Source of the DNA: Pseudomonadota bacterium
Lineage (GTDB): Bacteria > Pseudomonadota > Alphaproteobacteria > Rhizobiales > Aestuariivirgaceae
Reading direction: 5' to 3'
DNA: 64,000 nt
NCBI GenBank assembly: GCA_963205315.1
Contig: CAUJIO010000023.1
Location: 83,907 to 147,906, forward strand
A program made the position numbers and the translations under genes. The notes below the pieces were generated by a model. It did no database searches. It saw only the letters and a program-made list of their open reading frames with translations, and was not told where the DNA came from. Numbering within the stretch: the stretch's first letter is position 1; each line of letters opens with the position of its first letter. This document shows, piece by piece, positions 25,273 through 35,700 of the stretch.

Positions 25273-25909
25273 GGCTTGGAAATTTTTCCAGCGCGGGCAT
25301 ATCCGCTACGACAATCTGCCGCCGCTCCAGCCTGACCAGCCCTTCCGACTCGAAATGCTTCAGCAGCCGGCTCACCACCTCGCGTGCCGTGCCAAGCTCG
25401 GTGGCAATCTCCTGATGACTGGCGGCAATCGCTCCCGCGGCGCCCCGCTCGCACAAAAAGCGCGCCAATCGCCGGTCGACATGGCGTTGTGATACCTCCT
25501 GGACCAACGCAATGAGATCTCGCAGTCGGCTGCCATAAGATGCAAAGACGAAATGCCGGAACGCGGCCGATTGCGCCAGAAGCGACTCGAAGAGCGCCTT
25601 GGGGATCACCACGGCCTTCGTCTCGGTTTCTGATACTCCTTCGGCATCATAGCCGGACGCAGAGAGCAGGCACGCGGTGGTCAGCACGCAGGTCTCATCC
25701 GGCCCCACCCGATAGAGCAGCAGCTCGCGGCCGCTCTCGGTCGTGGTCGAGACTTTCACTGATCCGGCCTTCACCAGCAGGAACGCGGAACAGGCTTGCC
25801 CTGGCGAGAATACCTTATGCCCAGCCTTGAGGTGAACCACGCGCGCGCCCACGGCCACCAATGCCTGACCCGTTGCATCGAGTCCGGGAATGAGCTGTTC
25901 CGCGTCCAT
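25265..25909 (-). CDS. Crp/Fnr-family transcriptional regulator
   Basis: The 214-residue protein has an N-terminal cyclic-nucleotide-binding-type beta barrel (VFSPGQACSAFLLVKAGSVKV...), a dimerisation helix and a C-terminal winged helix with recognition region HQEIATELGTAREVVSRLLK. Two cysteines near the middle (ETCVLTTACLL) might sense redox or sulfur species, but there is no FNR-like N-terminal Fe-S motif. ATG 25909 overlaps the stop of the upstream peptidase gene by one base (TGATG); a GTG one codon earlier is also possible. It probably activates the downstream DUF2892 gene through the palindrome at 25252-25272. Confidence 0.88.
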   Translation of the reverse strand: MDAEQLIPGLDATGQALVAVGARVVHLKAGHKVFSPGQACSAFLLVKAGSVKVSTTTESGRELLLYRVGPDETCVLTTACLLSASGYDAEGVSETETKAVVIPKALFESLLAQSAAFRHFVFASYGSRLRDLIALVQEVSQRHVDRRLARFLCERGAAGAIAASHQEIATELGTAREVVSRLLKHFESEGLVRLERRQIVVADMPALEKFPSLL

Positions 25910-26994
25910 CACATGCGTCCGTATCGCCGCATCAACGCGACCAGCTCGTCATGCGGCAGGGCGATGGCCCGATTGTTGTCGCGGCCCACCATGGTGTCGG
26001 CGCTCAGCATCGCGTCGATCACCGCTTCCTCTGTCGCCTCGACCGTCGCCTTGAACAAGGGATCGAGACTGGTATTGGTCAGCGTCCGCATCGAGACAGT
26101 AGCCTTGTCGCGGGACGCGTAGGCATCCTCGTTTGCCGTCGAGAAGGCGAGGAAAATATCCCCAGACGAATTATTGGCGACGGTGCCAGTGCGCGCCAGT
26201 CCCATTGGCACGCGGCGCGCGATGCGTTTCAATTGATGTGCCAGCAGCGGCGCATCGGTCGCAACGATTGCGATCACCGATCCCTGATCCTTGCCGCGTA
26301 ACTTGTCATGTGTGATGTGGCGCCCCACCGGTACACCGAGCACCGTCAGGTCCTCGCGGCGCCCGAAGTTCGATTGCACGAAAACGCCGAGCGTGTAGGC
26401 CGCACCATCAACCACAAAACGCCGCGACGCCGAGCCGTTCCCCGCCTTGAAATCATAGGTCAGCATGCCGGTGCCGCCACCAACGCTCCCCATCTCGATC
26501 GGCCCGCCTGAGGCCTTGTCGAGCGCTTCAAGCGTATGTTCCGAAGTCACGTGGAAGCCATTGATATCGTTCAGTTCCCCATCATAGGTTTCGGCGGCCA
26601 CGGGGAGCCCCCAATCCTGCCCGGTGCCGACGCCCCTCGACACCAGCCAACGGATTGTTGCGTCACGCGTCACGCCGCAGGAATGCGTATTGGTGATGGT
26701 GATCGGCGTCTGCAGTTCCCCCGCCTCTTCGATCCACACGGCACCTGTCATTTCGCCATTGCCGTTGAGTGCATAGTAACCTGCCGCACATGGCACATGC
26801 GCCTTCGCCTTGCCGCGCGGCAGGATCGCCGTGACACCAGTGCGCACCGGTCCCTGGCCTGCAACGAGCGGTCCATCGCCGGAGATGAGCGTGACGGTGC
26901 CAACCTCGACGCCCATGACATCGGTGATGGCATTATTTGGTCCCGTCTCCCCCGGAAACGGCAAACCCAGATCGCGTCCTCTTGGCTTCGGCAT
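25909..26994 (-). CDS. P1-family (S58/DmpA-type) aminopeptidase
   Basis: The 361-residue protein belongs to the DmpA family of self-cleaving N-terminal-nucleophile aminopeptidases that release N-terminal L- or D-amino acids or beta-amino acids. Family motifs are GPNNAITDVMGVEVG at the start, GVTRDATIRWLV, the GSVGGGTGMLTYDFKAG loop, and GTVANNSSGDIFLA, where autocleavage before the serine would release the catalytic residue. It is cytoplasmic as no signal peptide is seen. It is translationally linked to the Crp/Fnr gene by a one-base overlap. Confidence 0.88.
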   Translation of the reverse strand: MPKPRGRDLGLPFPGETGPNNAITDVMGVEVGTVTLISGDGPLVAGQGPVRTGVTAILPRGKAKAHVPCAAGYYALNGNGEMTGAVWIEEAGELQTPITITNTHSCGVTRDATIRWLVSRGVGTGQDWGLPVAAETYDGELNDINGFHVTSEHTLEALDKASGGPIEMGSVGGGTGMLTYDFKAGNGSASRRFVVDGAAYTLGVFVQSNFGRREDLTVLGVPVGRHITHDKLRGKDQGSVIAIVATDAPLLAHQLKRIARRVPMGLARTGTVANNSSGDIFLAFSTANEDAYASRDKATVSMRTLTNTSLDPLFKATVEATEEAVIDAMLSADTMVGRDNNRAIALPHDELVALMRRYGRM

Positions 26995-27079
26995 TGGCTG
27001 GCACTCCTTGCAGTAAGATCTTGCGATCGATGGATGACACAGACAGTATCAAAATCCAAACTTGCACTCTGAGCCCGGC

Positions 27080-28228
27080 ATGCGGATAAAGATGGCTCAG
27101 AAAACCGGAGGATTGAAATTCGTGGCATCGACGGGTCACACAGCCGGAAATCCGTGGTGGACGGTCGCTATGCCGGTGCTGTCTGTCGTGTTCCTCGCGG
27201 CGGTCTTTGCAGGACTCGTCCCCATGTTGAATGGTGGCGTGAAGGCGGTTGCCATGGTCCTCCTCTGCGGCGCCATCTTCGCCGCCGTGCATCATGCCGA
27301 AATGATCGCTGCGCGCGTTGGCGAACCGTTCGGGTCGATCATCCTCGCCGTCGCTGTGACCGTCATCGAGGTTGGGCTCATTGTCGCCTTGATGCTGGCC
27401 TCGCCCGATGGCGGACCGGCAATCGCCAGAGATACAGTGTATTCGGCGGTGATGATCGTCCTCACCGGGCTGATCGGCCTGTGTCTGGTGCTCGGCAGCC
27501 ACCGGCATTTCGAACAGACGATCCGCGTACGCGGAACTTCGTCCTATCTCGCCGTCCTAGGCACACTCGCCACCATCGCATTGATCCTGCCGAACTACAC
27601 AGTGTCCGTGGAAGGCCCGTCTTATAGCAAAGTGCAGCTGGCAGCCGTGGCTCTGGTCTCGCTCGGCCTCTACGTCGCATTCCTGTTTGTCCAGACGGTC
27701 CGCCATCGCGACTATTTCCTGTCGGCTCCTGATGATTCCGACAGCGCAATGGAACAACACGTCATCCCGGCCAACGGTGTGACCATCGTCAGCAGCATCC
27801 TTCTGCTCTTCGCTCTCACGGCCGTCGTGCTGCTGGCAAAGCTGCTGTCGCCGCAACTGAGCAGCCTCATCGCGCAGGCCGGACTGCCAAGCGAATTCAC
27901 CGGCGTCATCATCGCCGGTCTCGTGCTGGCCCCGGAAAGTATCGCCGCAGTACGCGCGTCACTCGCCAACCGGCCCCAGACAAGCCTCAACCTGGCGTTG
28001 GGCTCGGCTCTGGCCAGCATCGCCCTCACGATACCGGTCATCACGCTCTTCACGGCGTTTTCGACCAGCAACCTTGTGCTCGGCGTATCGCCGGCCAAGA
28101 CGGTGCTGCTCGTGCTGGCGATGTTTGTCAGCGTCATCACCTTGCTCCCCGGCCGGACGAGCGTCTTGCAGGGCATGGTCCACCTCGGCATTTTCGTCAT
28201 CTTCATCGTGCTGTCCGCCGTGCCCTGA
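27080..28228 (+). CDS. chaA: Ca2+/H+ antiporter, ChaA family
   Basis: The protein (382 residues from ATG 27080) has about eleven transmembrane segments in two homologous halves. The CaCA-family motifs are RVGEPFGSIILAVAVTVIEVGLI in the first half and VLAPESIAAVRASLANRPQTSLNLALGSALASIALTIP in the second; their Glu residues bind the cation. It probably exports Ca2+, and perhaps Na+ or K+, under alkaline or salt stress. Another ATG at 27092 has a better ribosome binding site, so the start is uncertain by four codons. The monocistronic gene is divergent from the DmpA-type peptidase. Confidence 0.9.
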   Translation: MRIKMAQKTGGLKFVASTGHTAGNPWWTVAMPVLSVVFLAAVFAGLVPMLNGGVKAVAMVLLCGAIFAAVHHAEMIAARVGEPFGSIILAVAVTVIEVGLIVALMLASPDGGPAIARDTVYSAVMIVLTGLIGLCLVLGSHRHFEQTIRVRGTSSYLAVLGTLATIALILPNYTVSVEGPSYSKVQLAAVALVSLGLYVAFLFVQTVRHRDYFLSAPDDSDSAMEQHVIPANGVTIVSSILLLFALTAVVLLAKLLSPQLSSLIAQAGLPSEFTGVIIAGLVLAPESIAAVRASLANRPQTSLNLALGSALASIALTIPVITLFTAFSTSNLVLGVSPAKTVLLVLAMFVSVITLLPGRTSVLQGMVHLGIFVIFIVLSAVP

Positions 28229-28320
28229 CGGCAGAAGCGCGTCGTCAATTCCGGCGCGCTTGCAATTCCGCCTTCCCTTTGGCCGCCTGATCCCACAAGA
28301 TGCCGCGGGAAGGGGCAGGC

Positions 28321-30120
28321 ATGGCAGCGGAACACGTTTCAAACTACAAGGAATTCCTCATCATTCTGGGTGTCGCAGGACTGGTCGTCCCGCTGTTCCT
28401 GCGCATCGGCGTCAACGCCATCCTGGCTTTTTTGCTGGTCGGCATCCTGCTCAGCCCCGATGTTCTGGGTCGGCTGGTCTACGACATCCCGCTGCTCAAT
28501 GCCCTGGTCATCACCGATTCGGAAAACCTGTCGGCGGTCGCCGAACTGGGCGTCGTCTTCCTGCTCTTCCTCATCGGGCTCGAACTTTCGTTCGAGCGCC
28601 TCAACACCATGCGCAGGCTGGTCTTCGGCCTCGGAGGTCTTCAGGTTTTCCTGAGCCTTCTCATCATCGCCGGCAGCGCCGCCCTGATCCTCGGCTTCGA
28701 CACGCGTGCCGCCCTGATCGCCGGCGCAGCCCTGTCGCTGTCATCGACCGCCATAGTCGTACAGCTGCTGTCGGACTCGAAGCGCCTCGGCTCGCAAACC
28801 GGCCGCACCAGTTTTGCCATCCTGCTGTTTCAGGATCTTGCCGTCATCCCCTTGCTCTTGCTTGTGTCGATTCTGGGCCAGCAAGCTGAAGCGAATCTGG
28901 TGCTGAGCATTGCCAAGGCCCTGCTCCAGGCTCTCCTCGCCATCATTCTCATCGTCGGCGTTGGCCGCTACCTGTTGCGCCCCTTGCTCCGCTTGGTGGC
29001 AGGCACCAACAGTGCCGATCTGTTCATGGCGGCAACCCTTCTGATCGCGGTCGGAACCGGCGTGGCCGCCAACATGGCCGGCCTCTCCATGGCGCTGGGC
29101 GCCTTCATCGCCGGACTGATGCTCGCCGAAACGGAATACCGCCGCGCCATCGAAGCCATCATCGAGCCGTTCAAGGGCTTGCTGCTCGGCACCTTCTTCC
29201 TGGTTGTCGGGCTGAGGCTTGATCTCGACGGCTTGCTGCAGCAGCCGCTGTTCATTCTGTCGGCCGCCATTGGCCTCATGCTGCTCAAGGCCGTCATCAT
29301 CCACGTATTGGCCCGTCTGTTCCGCGTCAGCCGCGGCGCAGCGCTCGAAACCGCGCTCCTGCTCGGGCCCTGCGGCGAGTTCGGCTTCGTCATCATCGGC
29401 GCCGCCCTCGGCCTTGGCGTCATTGATGATCCAACCAGCCGCTCGGCGCTGCTGATCGTCACGCTCACGATGATCGCCATTCCGGTTATTGCCCGCTTTG
29501 GCGCAGGAATCACCCGCAAACTGCGCCAGAAGGCTGCCGCTGCGGCCGCACTCCAAACACCGCTGCCAGCCGATCAACAGCCGCGCGTCATCATCGCCGG
29601 ATTCGGCCGCGTCGGTCACCTCGTTGCCGCGATGCTCGAGGAGCACAAGATTCCCTATATCGCCGTCGACTATGACGCCGCCCTCGTGGCGCGGGAAAGA
29701 GACAGCAACCCATTGCTCTTTTACGGCGATGCAGCCAACGCCGAGTTCCTCAAGCGTTGCGGACTCGCCGAAGCCCTGGCACTGGCCGTCACCATGGACA
29801 ATCAGGTGCGCGTCGATGACGTGACGAAGAACGCCCGCGCCTTGCGTGCGGATCTCAAGATCATTGCCCGCGCCCGCGATGAGCGCCACGCCCAGAAGCT
29901 CTATACGCTGGGCGTCACCGAAGCCGTGCCCGAGACAATCGAATCAAGCCTGCAGCTCGGCGAAGCCTTGCTGGTCGAAACCGGCGTCCCCATGGGCTTG
30001 GCGATTGCCTCCGTGCATGAGCGCCGCGACAGCTTCCGCAAATTGCTGGGCCGCCCCAACCGCAAGGAACAGCTCGATCTCGCCAGGAAGCGCTTGCGCC
30101 GCGAGAAGAGTGTCAGCTGA
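28321..30120 (+). CDS. CPA2-family cation/proton antiporter, KefB/KefC type
   Basis: The 599-residue protein has an N-terminal transport domain with about twelve membrane segments, including GVVFLLFLIGLELSFERL and ALSLSSTAIVVQLL. A C-terminal RCK_N (TrkA-N) domain begins near residue 421 with PRVIIAGFGRVGHLVAAML. The ligand-binding Rossmann motif is intact, as is the downstream YGDAANAEFLKRCG. It probably effluxes K+ in exchange for H+ under electrophile or acid stress; no KefF/KefG ancillary gene is next to it. The start has AAGGGG 6 bases upstream. Its last 8 bases overlap the convergent GNAT gene. Confidence 0.9.
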   Translation: MAAEHVSNYKEFLIILGVAGLVVPLFLRIGVNAILAFLLVGILLSPDVLGRLVYDIPLLNALVITDSENLSAVAELGVVFLLFLIGLELSFERLNTMRRLVFGLGGLQVFLSLLIIAGSAALILGFDTRAALIAGAALSLSSTAIVVQLLSDSKRLGSQTGRTSFAILLFQDLAVIPLLLLVSILGQQAEANLVLSIAKALLQALLAIILIVGVGRYLLRPLLRLVAGTNSADLFMAATLLIAVGTGVAANMAGLSMALGAFIAGLMLAETEYRRAIEAIIEPFKGLLLGTFFLVVGLRLDLDGLLQQPLFILSAAIGLMLLKAVIIHVLARLFRVSRGAALETALLLGPCGEFGFVIIGAALGLGVIDDPTSRSALLIVTLTMIAIPVIARFGAGITRKLRQKAAAAAALQTPLPADQQPRVIIAGFGRVGHLVAAMLEEHKIPYIAVDYDAALVARERDSNPLLFYGDAANAEFLKRCGLAEALALAVTMDNQVRVDDVTKNARALRADLKIIARARDERHAQKLYTLGVTEAVPETIESSLQLGEALLVETGVPMGLAIASVHERRDSFRKLLGRPNRKEQLDLARKRLRREKSVS

Positions 30121-30601
30121 TGTCGCGGGTCCAGTAGCGCACCGTCTTGCCCTTGCCTTCGAGAGCTTGCGAACCGATCGGTCGGAAGCCGAGCTTCTCG
30201 TGGAATGCGTCGGATTGCGGGTTGGGTGGCTCGCTGTTGATCTCGCACACCAGCCGCTCGCGGCCCTCGTCCCTGGTCCGCGCCGCAAGTTCATCATAAA
30301 ACGCCCGCGCCAGTCCGCGCCCGCGCGCGGCATCCGAAACCACCACCCGGTCGATATAATAGAAGCTCTGGAAGCGCTGCTTCAGCCAGTGGAAATTCGG
30401 ATTGTCGTATGTGCAGCTGTCATCGAAGGCCACGATCAGCGCCAACCCGCCTGCCTCCGCCCGCACATGTGAGGCGGCTTCGATCAGCGCGGCGAAGTCT
30501 TCCGGGGTCTTGTATGAAAGTTCCTCGGCATGCGCGTTGTTCAGCGCCAGCAACGCCGCCGTGAGATTGGCATCAAACGGCGGCGCCACGCAGTCACGCA
30601 T
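30113..30601 (-). CDS. GNAT-family N-acetyltransferase
   Basis: The 162-residue protein has the GNAT core with the acetyl-CoA-binding motif DAARGRGLARAFYDEL, a preceding beta strand FYYIDRVVVS, and a C-terminal FHEKLGFRPIG. The substrate is unknown. It lies 6 bases downstream of the ferredoxin reductase gene on the same strand, so it may be the last gene of that unit. Confidence 0.85.
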   Translation of the reverse strand: MRDCVAPPFDANLTAALLALNNAHAEELSYKTPEDFAALIEAASHVRAEAGGLALIVAFDDSCTYDNPNFHWLKQRFQSFYYIDRVVVSDAARGRGLARAFYDELAARTRDEGRERLVCEINSEPPNPQSDAFHEKLGFRPIGSQALEGKGKTVRYWTRDIS

Positions 30602-30607
30602 GGCGGC

Positions 30608-32425
<1,818 letters not shown>

Positions 32426-32761
32426 CGTTATGCTTTCTGCCTCCGTCCCGAACATAGAATAGGCCAATTTGCTTGAGCGGGAGGTAAAGGAAGGCGGTGA
32501 ATGGAGGATTTCGTGAATCATTTCAATTCGATCCACAATTTTAACCAAAACTTAAATTACCCGGGCGGCGGTCGGAGCTTCTGGTTCAACCGGGGGCCCC
32601 GATCAGGTATGGTGAAGATTGCGGACCCACCTCCCGGGGGGACAGGCCATTTCGCGTGCAGGCATTCCAACGCCGGTGCGGGAAGACCTTGAGGGGGATG
32701 GAACAGCGGCACGGTGAAAAAAACACCGTCAACCAGTATGTGAGAGTGCGGGAAAAAGACC
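32426..32761. other. Shared divergent regulatory region of the Hpt and GPR-like genes
   Basis: About 336 bases without a gene. It contains the CtrA-type box at 32541-32555, an AT-rich patch around 32517-32560 and then a G/C-rich leader with several short GGGGG/CCC runs up to the GPR-like start at 32762. No clear -10/-35 pair could be fixed by eye. Confidence 0.5.
32541..32555 (+). promoter_or_regulatory. Perfect CtrA box TTAA-N7-TTAA
   Basis: TTAA (32541-32544), seven bases CCAAAAC, TTAA (32552-32555). This is the full consensus for the cell-cycle regulator CtrA. It lies 207 bases before the GPR-like start and 116 bases before the divergent Hpt start, so either or both could be controlled by it. 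Confidence 0.65.
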
Positions 32762-35700
32762 ATGGCAAATACCACCGAGACGCGCCGTCCAGACCGCCGC
32801 CCGGGTGAACCCGAGGCACCGCGTCGCGAAGCCCCGCGCCTGTCCGCCGATCCGGCTCCTGTCCGCAACCGCCCCGCCAATGAGAATGATCCCGGAACGT
32901 CGATGATGCTGGCCAGGTTGCGCCGCCAGCCGTCCTATGCTCCCTATTATGTTGCTTTCGCGCTGTCGCTCGCCTGGGTCGGCGGCTGGTTCTTCATCTT
33001 CTCCAACACACTGTTTGGCACGGCCAACGCTGCCGGCGACATGTCGCACACCATGCAGGGCGTTGCCTTGCTCGTCCTGCCCATCGCGATCATCTGGGTC
33101 ACCGCCTATTTCCTCTGGCGCGCCTCGCAGATGCGCCTCGTTTCGGAAGTGCTGATGCAGTCGGCCATGCGCCTCATCCGCCCGCAGGATGTCGCGACCG
33201 AAGGATTGACGACGATTGCTCAAGCCGTTCGCTCCGAGGTCGACCTGCTGGTCGGCGGCGTCGAACATGCCGTGCAGCGCGCCGCCGTGCTCGAGGAAAT
33301 CGTCCACAAGGAAATCGCCGCCATCGAGCGCGCCTTCGGCGGCAATGAGGAGCGCATCCGCAGCCTCGTCACCGGCATCGAGAACCAGCGAACGGCACTG
33401 CACCAGGCAACGCTTGTCATCAACAACGACGCCAATCCACTGATTGCCCGCCTCGAAGCCAACACCAAGAATCTCGACGGCATCATCGGCACGGCCCATG
33501 ATACGCTGGGCCGCCTCGAATCCGGCCTGCGTGATATGGCTGGCGGCGTCGTCCGCGCGCTCGACGACATGACCGAGCGTGCCAACTCTGCCGGAACAGA
33601 AATCGGCGTCCAGACATCGCACATGGAAGACGTGTCGGTTCAGATGGTCTCCCGCCTGCGCGAATTCTCGCGCCAGCTGACCGGCCAGATCGACGAGTTG
33701 TCCCAGGTCTCCGGCACGCTGCAGAACGACTCCGTCGACTTCAGCCGCTCGATGCAGGACATGGAGTCCAGCATGGCGCAGACCGTCCGCAATTCCATCG
33801 ACCAGCTCACCAACATCAACCAGGACATCGCCCGCACCATCGAGCGCGCCAGCGTGACCTCGGCCGATCAGATCAAGGCCCAGGTCGCCGATTTGGCCGA
33901 GGTCGTGCATAATACCAGCAGCAACCTCGCCTATCATCTGAAGAACTCGACGGACGAGGTGACCTCCTCGATCGAACGCGCCGGACTCGACACCTCGCAG
34001 ATGATCGAACAGAGCCGCAACCTCGTCACTCAGGGGCTGCAGACGGTCGCCACCGACTATCTGGATCGCGTCGCCCACTCGCGCGCTGAACTCGTCTCCT
34101 ATCTGGACTCCTCCGCCCTTGGCGTTTCGGCCGCCATCGAAGACGCCACCGACAACGTGGCAGGCCGCCTCAATGCCGCCGGCACGCAATTTATTGCCGG
34201 CATCGACCAGACCGCCAACTCCCTGCTCTCGGAGCTCGGCTCGATGAGCACCGGGCTGTCCGGCCGCGTCGAAGAAACCACCGGCAAACTGTTTGGCGAA
34301 ATCGGCACGCGCGCCGATTCGATCATCAACCGCCTCGATGATTCGGCTGGCGGCGTCTTCGCCCGTCTCGATGAACAGGCGAACCTCGTCACCTCGCGCG
34401 TCGAGGAGACTGCCAACCGCATTCTCTATTCGATCGAGGACCGCACCAACAATGCAACCTCGCGCGTTGGCGAAACTGCGGCCCAGGTGCTGGCCGCCAT
34501 CGACCAGCAAAATCTCGACTCCGCTGCACGCATTACCGACTCGGCATCGCGCGTTCAGATCGCGATTGCCGACGTTACCGAAAATCTCACGCGCCGCCTC
34601 GATGGCTCGTCGAACGATCTTGTCAATCACGTCGAAGGCGCCATTGCCACGGCCTTGAGCCGCTTTGAGCAGGCATCGACGGAACTCCGCAACCTGGTGG
34701 GCGACACCAGCGCCGAAGTCCTCTCCGCACTCGACCAGCGTTCGCACGACGTTGTCGGCCAGCTCGATCTGGCCATCGGCACTGCCCACGGCAAGATGGA
34801 CGAAACGGCCCGTCTGTTCCAGACGCTCATCAGTCAGACCACGGACAATCTCGAAGACCGCATCGGCGGCTCCTCCGACAGTCTCAACACCATCATGACG
34901 GCGGCGGTGAACAATGCCACCAACCGCCTGGAAGAAGCCTCGAACCTCTTCCACACGCTTGTCGAACAGGCCACCGGCGGCGTCGAAAGCCGCATGAGTT
35001 CGTCCACCGCCCTGCTGCAGGACCAGGTCGCGACGGCACTCTCTGCTGCCACCACGCGCCTCGACGAGACCTCGCGTCTCTTCCAGCAGCTCATCGGCGG
35101 ATCTTCGGATGAACTCGAAGCCCGCATCGACGGCGCTGCGGAACGCATGAGCAGTCATGTCAACACCACCATCACCTCGGTTGCCACGCTGATCGACGGG
35201 GTGTCCAAGACATTCGAGGAAGTGGTCACGGGTTCCGCAGGCGAAATGGAAAGCCGGATCAATCAGGCGGCGGCCACCCTGCAGGGCGTGGTCACCGGTT
35301 CCGCCGGCCAGATGGAAAGCCGCGTCAATGCAGTTGCCTCCACCTTGCAGCAAGTCGTCACCGGCTCGACGCAAGACATGGAAACCAGCATCAACACCGC
35401 TGCCGCAACCTTGCAGCAGGTCCTCGGTGGATCGACTGGCCAAATGGAAGAACGCATCGAGACGGCTGCGGCCACCCTGCAGCAGGTTATTGGCGGTTCC
35501 ACCGGACAGCTTGAAAACCGCATCAACACGGCAACGTCGACCTTGCAGCAGGTCATCGGCGGTTCGACCAGCGAGATGGAAAGCCGCATCAACACCGCGG
35601 CCTCTACGCTGCAGCAGCTCATGGGCGGTGCCGGCGAACAGCTCGAAACCACCATCGACAGCGCCGCCGAGCGTCTCTATGGCCATATGAGTGCCACGGT

